NCBI GenBank assembly: GCA_018658715.1
Contig: JABHUQ010000028.1
Span: 69,663-116,049, forward strand
Direction: 5' to 3'
Source of the DNA: Fidelibacterota bacterium
GTDB lineage: Bacteria > Fidelibacterota > Marinisomatia > Marinisomatales > UBA1611
Length of the DNA stretch: 46,387 bases
The notes under the pieces were generated by a model. The model worked only from the letters and a program-made list of their open reading frames with translations, was not told the DNA's origin and did no database searches. How positions within the stretch are numbered: position 1 is the stretch's first letter; every line of letters starts with the position of its first letter. Position numbers and translations under genes: made by a program. Shown here in pieces: positions 1 through 9,632 of this stretch.

Positions 1-710
1 CGATTATCAATAACGATACCTGCCATTAGAATTCCCCACTTCATATTTAACATATGATTTGTAATTCCAAATGATTGCTGAGCCAAAGCGTATAAAGGAA
101 TTGTGGATAATGCATCAATCAAACCGGTTTGTAAACCTGAAAGCAAATCTGTCATAGCAAGTGGGACAGGATTATACCCAGCTTTTTTCCAAACTTCTGC
201 CCACGCAAAATCACCAGCCCATGTAAATATTTTATGAGATTTTAAATCATTTGGTGTAAAAATAGGTTTTTTCCCAAACCAATAACCCCAACCTACATCT
301 ACAAGATAAAGGAGTTCAAATCCCTTATCGTAGGTACCTGTTATTAGTTCTTGATTTAGATTGTCTGTTACATGTTGAATATCACTTAAATCTCGAAATA
401 GCATTGGTACATAAAATGCGGCAAAATTCGGATTTATTTCATAAAGACCTTCTGTCGAAATTGCTGCTGCATGGATTTGGCCAATACGCATTTTACGAAC
501 CATGTCTCTTTCATCGCCTACAACACCTCCAGGATAAAGTCTAAGTTGTACCCTCCCCTTTGTTGCCTTCTTCCATTCTTGACCCATTTCTACTAACATT
601 CCATGCCAATCAGTACCTTCAGGAGCTAAAGTTGCCATTTTTATCGTTATTTTTCTTGCAAATGCTAATTGAGTCAATATTAGCAATATTATAATGTGTT
701 TTTTATTCAT
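1..710 (-). CDS. TRAP transporter solute-binding protein (DctP/TatP family), C-terminus beyond window
   Basis: Periplasmic ligand-binding subunit of a tripartite ATP-independent periplasmic transporter. I translated the reverse strand from the ATG at 708-710; the frame stays open to base 1, giving about 236 residues of a family usually 320-340 long. Residues 1-18 look like a signal peptide. After it comes the typical DctP opening (MATLAPEGTDWHGM), then YPGGVVGDERDM and, near residue 200, the conserved GLQTGLIDAL segment. The start overlaps the end of the T-component gene by 8 bases (ATGAATAA), so translation is probably coupled. The membrane subunits would lie below base 1. The family call is secure; the ligand (often a carboxylate) cannot be told. 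Confidence 0.93.
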   Translation of the reverse strand, partial: MNKKHIIILLILTQLAFARKITIKMATLAPEGTDWHGMLVEMGQEWKKATKGRVQLRLYPGGVVGDERDMVRKMRIGQIHAAAISTEGLYEINPNFAAFYVPMLFRDLSDIQHVTDNLNQELITGTYDKGFELLYLVDVGWGYWFGKKPIFTPNDLKSHKIFTWAGDFAWAEVWKKAGYNPVPLAMTDLLSGLQTGLIDALSTIPLYALAQQSFGITNHMLNMKWGILMAGIVIDN

Positions 711-1566
711 AGAAATAATCTTCCAATTTTGATTGAAGCCAACGTGCTCTTTCTTGTGATATTATATTACTTAATTTTAGGTTAGGATTTTGACTAATAT
801 CCATATCTAAAACATAATTAGTTAATGCTAAAAATTCTTTTTTATTTTGTTCTTTTATTGAAATATTTTCTGCGAATGAGATATATGGAGATGCATCTAG
901 ATTTTTAGATGAAGCAATAGCTTTATCTAAAAATACTTGAGCTGTTTCACGAATATTAGTTGGCGGGTCTGGTCTTGAAACTGTATAAGATATCATAGCT
1001 GAATATAATGCTCCATTATTCCAATTAGGATCAATTGAAATAGATTTCTCCAATAAAATTCCAATTTTTGGTAAATGAACAACCCATTTAGGGTTTGCTC
1101 TTGTTGATGATATCATGCCACCATATGCTGCAGCTAGCCAATATAAATAGGGAACATCATCTTTAGTAAATGCCGTATTAATTGTCGTCGGGTAATTTAA
1201 CCAGTTATTGAATTGATTATGGCGATCATTTAATTGTTTTGCAGAGAGTTGAATAGCATTTAAAAAAACATCTTGAGCATTATTTTGAAATATCTGTGCT
1301 TCGGAGTAATCTTCATCGTAAATACGATCTGCTTGCTCTAATAAATATCCATACCCATATTGGACTTTAGCTTCGATTAATTCTAGTATTGATTCGTCAT
1401 TAAGGAAGCCGTTCATATGATCAGCTTCGATAAGTGCAATCTTCTTAGTTAATGTTTTTTCAATGATTTTAGGATAATAACGAATCAATGCTCGCGGGAC
1501 ACATGCTGATATGGATAAAATAAAAATGAATAAAAGTATTTTACCTAAAATTGATATTCTCAGCAT
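703..1566 (-). CDS. TRAP transporter T-component (TatT-like) lipoprotein
   Basis: A 287-residue lipoprotein: residues 1-22 form a hydrophobic signal ending in the lipobox-like SISAC. The rest is helical and matches the TatT family (known from Treponema pallidum Tp0956), with the typical YGYGYLLEQAD and YWLAAAYGGMISSTRANP stretches and degenerate TPR helices. In the known system a TatT trimer holds three TRAP solute-binding proteins at the membrane and may bind hydrophobic ligand. The DctP-type gene overlaps its 3' end by 8 bases, which is the expected partner order. The ATG at 1566 lies 7 bases after glyA. The family call is strong; the function is by analogy. Confidence 0.85.
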   Translation of the reverse strand: MLRISILGKILLFIFILSISACVPRALIRYYPKIIEKTLTKKIALIEADHMNGFLNDESILELIEAKVQYGYGYLLEQADRIYDEDYSEAQIFQNNAQDVFLNAIQLSAKQLNDRHNQFNNWLNYPTTINTAFTKDDVPYLYWLAAAYGGMISSTRANPKWVVHLPKIGILLEKSISIDPNWNNGALYSAMISYTVSRPDPPTNIRETAQVFLDKAIASSKNLDASPYISFAENISIKEQNKKEFLALTNYVLDMDISQNPNLKLSNIISQERARWLQSKLEDYFYE

Positions 1567-1573
1567 AGAGAAA

Positions 1574-2872
1574 TTAATGAGCTAAATGTGGATAAATTGG
1601 AAAAGACTCACAAAGTGAATTTATTTCAGTTTTTATTTTTGTTAATTTAGCAATATTGTCAAAACTATTTATTGCATCATCTATCCAATGAACAATATTT
1701 TTAATTTCATGTTTTCCCATTCCCCTAGTTGTTACTGCTGGCGTCCCAACTCTTATACCGCTTGTTATAAATGGGCTGCGTTCATCAAATGGGACCATAT
1801 TTTTATTTACAGTCATTCCCGCATGCCCAAGTGATATTTCTGCCTGTTTCCCTGTAATATTTTTATTCGACAAATTAATAAGAATAACGTGGGTATCTGT
1901 TCCCCCAGAAATAAGGTTATAATCTAACTCTAGGAATAAATCAGCCATATATTTAGCATTTTCGACTGTTTGGATTGCATATTTTTTAAAATCGGGTTTT
2001 AAGGCTTCACCAAAGGCAATCGCTTTTGCAGCTATAATATGCATAAGTGGGCCCCCTTGTATTCCAGGCATTACAGTTGAATCAACTAGTTCAGAAACAT
2101 TTTTAACTCGGCCAGATTTAGGGACTACTTTTCCCCAAGTATTTTCAAAGTCTTTACCCATCATAATAATCCCACCGCGTGGCCCACGTAATGTTTTATG
2201 AGTTGTACTAGTCACCACATGGGAATAATTCATAGGAGATGGATGTACACCTGCTGCAACAAGTCCACTGGGATGAGCAATGTCTGCCATTAAAAAAGCA
2301 CCTACTTTATCAGCAACTTCACGAAATTGGGCGAATTCGATGAATCTGGGATATGCACTTCCCCCACATACAATTAATTTAGGTTTATGCTTCTTAGCAA
2401 GTTGATTAACTTCATCGAAGTCAACTCTACCTGACTCTTGAGATACATGATAGGAAATAAAATTATATAATTGGCCGGAAAAATTTACAAGGCTTCCATG
2501 GGTTAAGTGTCCTCCATGAGATAAATCAAGGCCAAGGACTGTATCACCCGGTTCAAGAAACGTCATTAAAGCTGCCATATTTGCCTGTGAACCAGAATGG
2601 GGTTGCACATTTGCATATTGGCAATTAAAGAGGGCTTTGAGGCGATCACGGGCTAGTTCTTCTGCTTCGTCCACATGCTCGCATCCACCATAGTATCTTT
2701 TACCGGGGTACCCCTCAGCATATTTATTTGTCATCACACCACCTGCCATTTCCAATATAGCTGGACTTGTGAAATTTTCAGAAGCAATTAATTCAAGTGT
2801 GGACTCTTCTCTATTTATTTCCCTATTTAAAATCGAAAATAATTCAGGATCAGTTGTTTCGATATAGGACAA
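1574..2872 (-). CDS. glyA: Serine hydroxymethyltransferase
   Basis: PLP enzyme that interconverts serine plus tetrahydrofolate with glycine plus 5,10-methylene-THF, the main source of one-carbon units. Its 432 residues are slightly longer than the E. coli enzyme. Visible landmarks are [10 protein letters not shown] near residue 30, [15 protein letters not shown] at 51-65, the substrate/PLP region [13 protein letters not shown], and the Schiff-base lysine in [13 protein letters not shown] (Lys226). The best start is a TTG at 2870-2872, only 4 bases after the stop of the TPR lipoprotein gene; no ATG gives a full N-terminus. It appears to be cotranscribed with the upstream envelope genes, a positional accident common in compact genomes. 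Confidence 0.97.
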   Translation of the reverse strand: MSYIETTDPELFSILNREINREESTLELIASENFTSPAILEMAGGVMTNKYAEGYPGKRYYGGCEHVDEAEELARDRLKALFNCQYANVQPHSGSQANMAALMTFLEPGDTVLGLDLSHGGHLTHGSLVNFSGQLYNFISYHVSQESGRVDFDEVNQLAKKHKPKLIVCGGSAYPRFIEFAQFREVADKVGAFLMADIAHPSGLVAAGVHPSPMNYSHVVTSTTHKTLRGPRGGIIMMGKDFENTWGKVVPKSGRVKNVSELVDSTVMPGIQGGPLMHIIAAKAIAFGEALKPDFKKYAIQTVENAKYMADLFLELDYNLISGGTDTHVILINLSNKNITGKQAEISLGHAGMTVNKNMVPFDERSPFITSGIRVGTPAVTTRGMGKHEIKNIVHWIDDAINSFDNIAKLTKIKTEINSLCESFPIYPHLAH

Positions 2873-2876
2873 GCGC

Positions 2877-4157
2877 TTATTTCCAAGAAGCAGGAGGAAT
2901 AACCGACTCTATGACCCATTCGTATTCTTTTGATTGGGCACTTATTTTACGTCTATTTTTGACTTTTGAATCAGCCATAAACCATTGTGCCTTTCCATAT
3001 AATACTTCTTTTGCATTTTTAGAGAGCCATGGTTTTTTGTTAAATCCGCGATATCCTAATTCTTCTGCTTTAGAAAATGCATCAAACGCAAGTTTAGCAA
3101 CAATTCTATCGTCATTAGAAAATGGATTTTGACGTAAATCATCCCAGGCTAAATAATAGACTTTTCCTTTTTGCCCATAACCAGACCCTGATGTAGTATT
3201 TAAATCGATAGCCTTTTCAGCCCATTTTAAAGCTTTCCCATAATTAGCTAAATCAATGTATAAATCTGAAAGTTTTATAGCAACATTCTGGTCTCTAGGG
3301 TCAATATTAAATAAAGTTTCAAGAGCTGACGTTGCACCATCTAAATCATCTATTTTTTGAGTTGCATCCGCAAGTTTTCGATATCCAAGTTTACTGCTAG
3401 GATCTATTCTAATAGCGCGTTTAAGTATAGTTGTCGCTTCATCTGCTCTATCTGCTTCTATTAATCTGTCTGCAAAATCAAGACCATATGAAATATTATC
3501 CATATTTTCTTCATATCGTTTTTGGTAAATATCTAAAGGGTCTTTTCCGCTACTTTCATAAGCTAGTGCTAATTCACTTTGTGATTTTTCGTTGTTTGGA
3601 TCAATTTCCATAATTTTTGTTAAAATAGAAATTTGATCATCATATCTTTCTTCATCTTTATATAACTTTGATAAATCATCTAAAAAAGTAATGTTAATAG
3701 GATCCAAATCTGCAAGTCGTTCATATTCAATGATTTGTTTTTCGTATTTGCCTTGTTTCTTATATGTATAAGCAAGGCGTGTTCTTAATTGGATATTCTC
3801 AGGCAATTTTCGCAATCCTTTTAATAGAACTGCTTCTGCGCTATCGAATTTCCCCATTTGTTCAAATGCTATAGAATAGTATTGATATATTTCTTCTGGT
3901 GGTGCATAAGCAGAATTCCATTCATCACAACCTAAGTCTGCAATTTCTCCATAAATTCGCGCTGTTTTCGGCCAATCTTCATTTCTATAATATTCAGCTG
4001 CACTGCTCATTAATCGTGGACATCTTAATTCTCGCAAACTGTCTAATTTAGCTTTTTCTTTTGCATAATCTTCTTGAGCGGATTGTTCAGGCGGAACGCA
4101 CATATTGACCATTAGCCCAGTTATACCTATTAGGATAATTTTTTTTGTTATTTTCAT
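2877..4157 (-). CDS. TPR-repeat lipoprotein
   Basis: I chose the internal ATG at 4155-4157 (426 residues) over a longer frame because it begins a clean lipoprotein signal ([20 protein letters not shown]) and has an AAAAGGAG ribosome-binding site upstream. The mature part is a row of at least six tetratricopeptide repeats (for example [49 protein letters not shown]), ending in a segment with a conserved-looking [19 protein letters not shown]. It is probably anchored in the inner leaflet of the outer membrane as an assembly or scaffold protein. It starts 4 bases after the barrel gene, so the two may work together. No specific function can be assigned. Confidence 0.8.
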   Translation of the reverse strand: MKITKKIILIGITGLMVNMCVPPEQSAQEDYAKEKAKLDSLRELRCPRLMSSAAEYYRNEDWPKTARIYGEIADLGCDEWNSAYAPPEEIYQYYSIAFEQMGKFDSAEAVLLKGLRKLPENIQLRTRLAYTYKKQGKYEKQIIEYERLADLDPINITFLDDLSKLYKDEERYDDQISILTKIMEIDPNNEKSQSELALAYESSGKDPLDIYQKRYEENMDNISYGLDFADRLIEADRADEATTILKRAIRIDPSSKLGYRKLADATQKIDDLDGATSALETLFNIDPRDQNVAIKLSDLYIDLANYGKALKWAEKAIDLNTTSGSGYGQKGKVYYLAWDDLRQNPFSNDDRIVAKLAFDAFSKAEELGYRGFNKKPWLSKNAKEVLYGKAQWFMADSKVKNRRKISAQSKEYEWVIESVIPPASWK

Positions 4158-4161
4158 CGTG

Positions 4162-5442
4162 TTATCTTGATCTCCTTTTAACGAACCATATATCACCCAA
4201 TGTAAATTCCGCCATAAGTTGTTGATAGCTTTCGTTCCCAAGCGGATCATTGTATTTTCTATTACCAGTACGATAGGCAATGTCAATCTGGTTCTGTGTA
4301 GCCTTGAATTTAAACCCTAATCCAAAAGAAATACCAGTATCAGAAATGGGACTACCATCATTTTCTAGCGTATAGTTAATTAAATGTATTCCACTTCTTA
4401 TTACAAACTTATCAAGAAATTTTGGTGCAAGTAAATTGGGTGCAAATCTAACAATACCAATATTCACTTCTTCTCTCTTGGCTATATAGTCATTGAGTGG
4501 CAATATATAGGAAAGATTCGATAAGTCACCCTTTTCTTCCCAACTTGAGAATTCACCAGATAAGGAAATATTATCTTTGATTTCCCAGTTTAGGCCGAAT
4601 TGATATTTAATTGGTGCATGAACATTCTCGGTTCTTCCTTCTGAGGCAGCAGGAATATCTGATTGATTGGGAAAATCCATGCTATACATTTCACTATCAT
4701 GATATCCTGATTGATTTGTATCATCAAAAGGATGATATAGTTTTGATGTATAACTCAGTGGTTTGTATGCGAATTGCACCATACTTGAAAAATTTATTGG
4801 TGATTCAAAATTAGATGAATAATAAATATCCATAAGTACGCCAGAATAGTTATATCTTCCATTCGCAATGGATATGACACCTTCTACATTATGCTTTAAA
4901 GATTGACGTGCAGACCCAAATAAAAAATGCAATTTAGCACCAATACTGTGGGATGAATGGAGTAAGGCTCCAAGCCCTACAAATATGGAGTTAATTCCGC
5001 CATAGCTATCTAATGATTTTTGAGTCGATATTGTATCCCCGAATGCAACAAAAGACGAGTCTTGACCCATAATACTTATTGATTGATTTCTATAAGGCAT
5101 TAGCCCTAGCCCAAGACTATATTTTTCTTTAATGGGGACAATCATTTGTCCTACACCAACCATGGTTTGCCCGTTCATGCCATTAAAAGAATCATACATC
5201 GATTGATCATTTAAATAAGAAATATTTAATCGTGTATACTTTAGATTCATCCAAGTTCCTGGATTATTGGTAGATGCATTTAACTGAAAGGTTGGAGAAA
5301 TAGAAACGCCACCTGTTCCGACAATACTAGCAGAATGAGATGGACTACTTCCAAAACCATACCCATTTAACAAACTCTGCGAAAACGGTAAAGAATGAAT
5401 TTGAAAGGCAATAAAGACAAAAATGAAATTATGGTGTTTCAT
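4162..5442 (-). CDS. Predicted outer-membrane beta-barrel protein
   Basis: 426 residues from the ATG at 5440-5442, chosen because it starts the signal peptide MKHHNFIFVFIAFQIHSLPFSQ. The body alternates short hydrophobic and polar residues in strands with glycine-rich turns (VGVGQMIVPIKEKYSLGLGLMPY, GISFGLGFKFKATQNQIDIAYRTG), typical of FadL-like or PorP/PorV-like barrels in the FCB group. The N-terminal part (SLLNGYGFGSSPSHSASIVGTGGVSIS) resembles the plug or first strand of such proteins. It overlaps the end of the upstream lipoprotein gene by 14 bases. It could be a small-molecule channel or a secretion-associated barrel; the sequence does not decide. Confidence 0.75.
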   Translation of the reverse strand: MKHHNFIFVFIAFQIHSLPFSQSLLNGYGFGSSPSHSASIVGTGGVSISPTFQLNASTNNPGTWMNLKYTRLNISYLNDQSMYDSFNGMNGQTMVGVGQMIVPIKEKYSLGLGLMPYRNQSISIMGQDSSFVAFGDTISTQKSLDSYGGINSIFVGLGALLHSSHSIGAKLHFLFGSARQSLKHNVEGVISIANGRYNYSGVLMDIYYSSNFESPINFSSMVQFAYKPLSYTSKLYHPFDDTNQSGYHDSEMYSMDFPNQSDIPAASEGRTENVHAPIKYQFGLNWEIKDNISLSGEFSSWEEKGDLSNLSYILPLNDYIAKREEVNIGIVRFAPNLLAPKFLDKFVIRSGIHLINYTLENDGSPISDTGISFGLGFKFKATQNQIDIAYRTGNRKYNDPLGNESYQQLMAEFTLGDIWFVKRRSR

Positions 5443-6652
5443 ATAATATTTCCAGTCTTGTGTCATTAACATGATTATCAGAATCAATTTCGACGGTTAT
5501 AAATGGGTCATTGCTATCATTTGATTTTAAAATGATTCCATAATTTGATACATTACCCAATGTGATATTTTGTAGAAAGTTTTTCATTGAAAATTTAAAC
5601 ATATCATTCACATAGGATGCAGAAGAAATAAAAGATGCATTACCGGTGAAAGGGTCTTCAGGAAACCACTGTCCTACAATTGTTGTATCAATGTTTATGG
5701 CGTACGCATTAATATTATATCCCCCTGTGACAGAGTTTGATGCATAAAAATATAAATTTGCAGAACGAATTAATGAATTTTGAGGTAAATCTAAAGAATC
5801 ATAATCAAATACCATTACAGATTTATAACCAGAACCAGAACCAACCAACCATTCAGAATAGGATACCGATTCATCATCCTGATTACCTGCTAGGACAGAT
5901 AAATCACTGTCTGAAATAAATGTAGATTCAAGTGTATCGATGGTTGTTGTATCATCCGTAGTTGTGGTTAATGTATAATGAACGACAATTCGTGGACCTA
6001 AAATTCCATTTGAATAGTTTCTACTATAAGTTCTATATATAGAATCAACGCTAGATGATGTAATCATTTTAAATGATCGGACTAAATTGGAATCTGTTGT
6101 ATCAGTAAGAGTTGTAGTTAATTGGGAAATATCTAGTTTATAATTAGTTTGCTCATAAAAATTAGATGTATCATTTACAACTTCAATTGTTGGAGAACCC
6201 AATTGAGTCCATTCAGATAAGGATGTATCTAAAGTAGTATAATTGTCTGCGTACTCATCGAAAGAAAATTCAAATGAAAATCCAATGTTAGATATATAAT
6301 TTATTAATTGGGAACTATCATTAGATGTTAACAATAAAGCCATACTATCCACTTGTATATTGGTATCTAGAAATGTGGACCAATATTGACCATTAGTAGC
6401 TCTGTCTTTTATTGTAAACAGATTATAATCAATATTGTATGTAGAATCTGAACCATAATATAGATATTTTAATGTTCCAATTTCAGGGGGTGTCTGATAA
6501 GAACTTCCATTAACAGTATAAACTGTTAATGTATCTAAGTTCAAGCCAACATGATTTAAATCATTATCAATTGTATTTTCTGCGCATTGCCAAGAAAGAC
6601 TCAAAACAATCACACTCATAGGAAGGTAAATTATACCTTTAAATTTTCTCAT
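5429..6652 (-). CDS. Surface/periplasmic lipoprotein next to GT5-like gene (DUF4270-like?)
   Basis: 407 residues from the ATG at 6650-6652, which begins MRKFKGIIYLPMSVIVLSL followed by SWQC, a weak lipobox with Gln before the Cys. The mature part is rich in Ser, Thr, Asp and Asn and looks all-beta. It has repeated carbohydrate-binding-like sandwich features such as SALLLTSNDSSQLINY and LIRSANLYFYASN, the latter like DNRLRE-type modules. In Bacteroidota a short GT5 gene is, from memory, often followed by a DUF4270 lipoprotein; this gene's position and composition match that, but homology was not tested. Probably exported to the outer membrane. Function unknown. Confidence 0.6.
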   Translation of the reverse strand: MRKFKGIIYLPMSVIVLSLSWQCAENTIDNDLNHVGLNLDTLTVYTVNGSSYQTPPEIGTLKYLYYGSDSTYNIDYNLFTIKDRATNGQYWSTFLDTNIQVDSMALLLTSNDSSQLINYISNIGFSFEFSFDEYADNYTTLDTSLSEWTQLGSPTIEVVNDTSNFYEQTNYKLDISQLTTTLTDTTDSNLVRSFKMITSSSVDSIYRTYSRNYSNGILGPRIVVHYTLTTTTDDTTTIDTLESTFISDSDLSVLAGNQDDESVSYSEWLVGSGSGYKSVMVFDYDSLDLPQNSLIRSANLYFYASNSVTGGYNINAYAINIDTTIVGQWFPEDPFTGNASFISSASYVNDMFKFSMKNFLQNITLGNVSNYGIILKSNDSNDPFITVEIDSDNHVNDTRLEILYETP

Positions 6653-6677
6653 AATAGAACTGTACAAGTAAAAGGAG

Positions 6678-7499
6678 TTAAAGTTTCAATAAAGCCTGTT
6701 CAAACTTATCAGAAACTGCATAATAATCAGGGGATTCATCACTTTTAAGATTGATTATTTTGATTTTTTTCTTATGAGCTTTGATGCCAGGTAATTTTAA
6801 TAATTTTTCAGATATTTTATCTGATGGTCTATCGAATACTACTATTTTATCTGCATATTGAGCACCCAACTCGTACAGATTAACCGTATCACCTTTTGAT
6901 GATTTTGGAATGTCTATTTTAGCAAGTTCTATATCTGATTTATTCATAATAGCATATTCATTAAAATCGTGAATAGCCATAACAGTTTTAATTTTTTTAT
7001 AGAATTCTTTTCCTTCATAAAATTCTTTATATAAACCGGGAATAAACGCAGCCTGCCACCCATTACAAACAAAAATATCAGGAGTCCAAAATAAATGAGG
7101 TAAAGTAGCTAAGACAGCTTTACCGAAGAAACCATATCGCTCTCCATTGTCGGATAATGTGCGTCCATTTTTTGATTTATATAATAAGTTTGTTAATGGT
7201 TTAAACCATTGGTCATCCTCTAGAAAATAAATTTGGACTCTTGTTTTAGGAATAAATGCACTTTTTGCAGATACAACCTGCGCTTCTCCACCAAAATCAA
7301 ATGGTATTTCTCGAAGCCTAATAACTTCACGAAGTATGTACTTTCTTTCACTTACAAAACCATATTTCGGTATAATAGTACGAATATCATGGCCCTTTTC
7401 CTGTAAGAGAAAAGGAACATTGGTTGAAAATTCTGCGATGGATGTCACATCTGCGAACGGAATTATTTCTGTCGTCACATAAAATATTTTTTTTGCCAT
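6678..7499 (-). CDS. Half-size glycogen/starch synthase-like protein (GT5 N-terminal domain only)
   Basis: 273 residues, against about 470-490 for true GlgA. It aligns with the N-terminal Rossmann domain of GT5 synthases: KIFYVTTEIIPFA at the start, LLQEKGHDIRTIIPKYG, VQIYFLEDDQWF, ERYGFFGKAVL, and FVCNGWQAAFIPGLYKEFY in the place of the HxHDWQ segment. The ADP-glucose-binding KTGGL motif is replaced by ADVTSIAEF, and the whole C-terminal GT-B domain is missing. It is therefore unlikely to make glycogen by itself. It begins 6 bases after the CpoB-like gene and is followed by an exported lipoprotein. Fold call strong, activity doubtful. Confidence 0.82.
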   Translation of the reverse strand: MAKKIFYVTTEIIPFADVTSIAEFSTNVPFLLQEKGHDIRTIIPKYGFVSERKYILREVIRLREIPFDFGGEAQVVSAKSAFIPKTRVQIYFLEDDQWFKPLTNLLYKSKNGRTLSDNGERYGFFGKAVLATLPHLFWTPDIFVCNGWQAAFIPGLYKEFYEGKEFYKKIKTVMAIHDFNEYAIMNKSDIELAKIDIPKSSKGDTVNLYELGAQYADKIVVFDRPSDKISEKLLKLPGIKAHKKKIKIINLKSDESPDYYAVSDKFEQALLKL

Positions 7500-7505
7500 A
7501 ATTTC

Positions 7506-8327
7506 TTAATTAATTGAGAGTTGTTTTAAAGCATCTTTTGCTTTGGGGTAATATTCACTTCCAGGGAAATAATCGATTAATTTTTGAAACTCATTTCGAG
7601 CTTTATCTATATTGCCCATACTTTGATGACATAAACCTAGTTTTAGTTGAGAATCATCATCTTTGTCTGTACCTGGGAATGAAAAAACCTTTTCAAACTC
7701 AATAACAGCTTGTTTGTAATTTTTCTTAGCATATAAGCACTCGCCAAGCCAATATTGGCTATTGTCAGCTAAATCATTTGTTTGGTCGGCAGCAACTAAT
7801 TCTCTAAATCCTGCGATTGCATCATCAAAATCTAAATTTTGAAAATGCCCCAAACTTTCCATATATTTTTTTTTGTATTCTGCAGCATTATACTTAGGCT
7901 CATTCACTAATGGCCTTCCAGATTTAAGATTAGCCATTTCACTATAACTGTTCGTTAAGGTAACTATTTTATTTTCAACCATTACAAGCTTATTGAATAT
8001 TTCTAAAGATGTACTATCTCGAAATTGAGCTTGGCTCTCTAGCATCATTATTTTATTATTTAGTGTGTTGATGCGTTTCATTAAAACAAGTGTAATTGAA
8101 TCTTGCTGCGCTTTCCCTTTTACAGCCTGTTTAAAAGCAGACATTAATTCAGGAAGAAGGATTTGATTGTTTGTTTCAAGAGAATCGACCTGAACACGTA
8201 CACGATCAATTTTTGCATTTAGCCGGCGCATTTCTCGATCATTAGATTTTTGACCAAATGAGGTGCTAATGAGCAAAATAAATGTAATGCTTCGGATTAT
8301 TTTAAATAACATTATGGGTTTTTTCAT
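7506..8327 (-). CDS. CpoB/YbgF-like periplasmic coiled-coil TPR protein
   Basis: 273 residues from the ATG at 8325-8327; a longer frame upstream lacks a signal sequence. A signal peptide (MKKPIMLFKIIRSITFILLISTSFG) is followed by a coiled coil (REMRRLNAKIDRVRVQVDSLE, then ALMKRINTLNNKI-like heptads). Then come three TPR units of the YbgF type: FDDAIAGFRELVAADQTNDLADNSQYWLGE, YKQAVIEFEKVF, and IDKARNEFQKLIDYFPGSEY. CpoB couples peptidoglycan synthesis with outer-membrane constriction in E. coli, where it sits with tol-pal. Here it closes the mre-mrd cell-shape block instead, directly after rodA. No tol or pal gene is in the window. Confidence 0.8.
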   Translation of the reverse strand: MKKPIMLFKIIRSITFILLISTSFGQKSNDREMRRLNAKIDRVRVQVDSLETNNQILLPELMSAFKQAVKGKAQQDSITLVLMKRINTLNNKIMMLESQAQFRDSTSLEIFNKLVMVENKIVTLTNSYSEMANLKSGRPLVNEPKYNAAEYKKKYMESLGHFQNLDFDDAIAGFRELVAADQTNDLADNSQYWLGECLYAKKNYKQAVIEFEKVFSFPGTDKDDDSQLKLGLCHQSMGNIDKARNEFQKLIDYFPGSEYYPKAKDALKQLSIN

Positions 8328-8402
8328 AAATAGGGTCCGATTGTGATTAAAAAAATCGTTAGAGAAATTAACCCTTTCTCTAAAAAACAACAATAAATCA
8401 AT

Positions 8403-9632
8403 TCAAGTAGAATGATTTTTACTGAGATTCATTACTAGACCAATCATTAAGAATGAAGAAAGTAAGAAACTCCCACCCGCAGATATAAATGGGAGAGGTA
8501 ACCCTTTTACTGGAATAAGCCCTACTGTCATCGCTGTATTGACGAATACATGAGATAATAGAATGGTCGCTATTCCTATTAGAACTAGTCCAGAGAATCT
8601 ATCATTAGAAAAAGCTGAAAATTTTATAGTTTTTATAATTAATATACCAAATAGGCTTAAAATAATTGCAATTACAATAAATCCTAACTCTTCTCCAATA
8701 ACAGACAAGATAAAATCAGACTCCTGAACGGGAAGAAATTTTAGATGGGTTTGAGTTCCCGCCCTCCAACCTTTACCTAAAAAACCACCTGAACCAATTG
8801 CAGTAATACTTTGAATTATTTGATAGGCTGCACCATATGGATCTTTATTTGGTTCAAAAAGTGTTAATACTCGTTTTTGTTGATATGGATTTAATAAATT
8901 CCAGAAGATGGGGGATAATAATCCTAAAAATATATTAGAAAAATATAGTACAATCCCTATTATCATTTTTGGTTTTGACATATAAAGTATAATGCCTAAA
9001 GAAATTCCCCATACGGTAAAGGAAAAAGAATTAAACCCTGTTAAAACACTTAATAACGGAGCAATAAGTAAAAATAGATGGTAAAGCCTAGCACCCGACC
9101 AATATAGAATTGGGAAAATCGGTGTAATCATTACAACTGCAGTGCCTAAGTCTGGCTGTTTTAAAACAATTGCTGTTGGAATTAATACGATTAAAAATGG
9201 TATAATTAGGGATGCAAAATATTTCATTGACTTATTAGACTGATCTGAAAGAAATCTTGCTACCGCAATAATGGTTATAATTTTGACAAATTCAGACGGC
9301 TGAATTGCAAATGGAAACCCAAATGAAATCCATCGATGCGTACCGGCTCTTATAGGAAGTGCGTATGGAAGTAAAACAGCAATTATCCCTATTAAATAAG
9401 CGCCATAAGCATATTTATGGATAATAGTTCTTGGTGTATTAATAACGATAAAGAATAGCAATAAAGCGGGAATAATAAATAATCCTTGTTTGTAGAAAGT
9501 GTTACTCATCCCAGGTTCTTGTTGGTAGGATATGCTAAATAGTGTAACCATGCCAATGAGTAACAATAGAATTGAAATAGAAAAATATCCCCAAGGTAAT
9601 TCATTTAATTTATTTTTAAAACTAATTATCAT
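8403..9632 (-). CDS. rodA: Rod-shape peptidoglycan glycosyltransferase RodA
   Basis: A 409-residue SEDS-family polytopic membrane protein that polymerises lipid II during side-wall growth, paired with PBP2. About ten hydrophobic segments are visible. SEDS landmarks are present: RWISFGFPFAIQPSEFVKI, LKQPDLGTAVVM, GKGWRAGTQTHLKFLPVQESDFILSVIGEELGF split over residues ~285-320, and the C-terminal PVKGLPLPFISAGGS. Its ATG lies inside the last codons of mrdA (11-base overlap), so the SEDS polymerase and its transpeptidase partner are made together. Confidence 0.96.
   Translation of the reverse strand: MIISFKNKLNELPWGYFSISILLLLIGMVTLFSISYQQEPGMSNTFYKQGLFIIPALLLFFIVINTPRTIIHKYAYGAYLIGIIAVLLPYALPIRAGTHRWISFGFPFAIQPSEFVKIITIIAVARFLSDQSNKSMKYFASLIIPFLIVLIPTAIVLKQPDLGTAVVMITPIFPILYWSGARLYHLFLLIAPLLSVLTGFNSFSFTVWGISLGIILYMSKPKMIIGIVLYFSNIFLGLLSPIFWNLLNPYQQKRVLTLFEPNKDPYGAAYQIIQSITAIGSGGFLGKGWRAGTQTHLKFLPVQESDFILSVIGEELGFIVIAIILSLFGILIIKTIKFSAFSNDRFSGLVLIGIATILLSHVFVNTAMTVGLIPVKGLPLPFISAGGSFLLSSFLMIGLVMNLSKNHST

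Noticed and set aside
5429-6652. S-layer or adhesin assignment for the Ser/Thr/Asp-rich lipoprotein
   Set aside because: Composition alone does not support it, and no repeat or sorting domain is visible.
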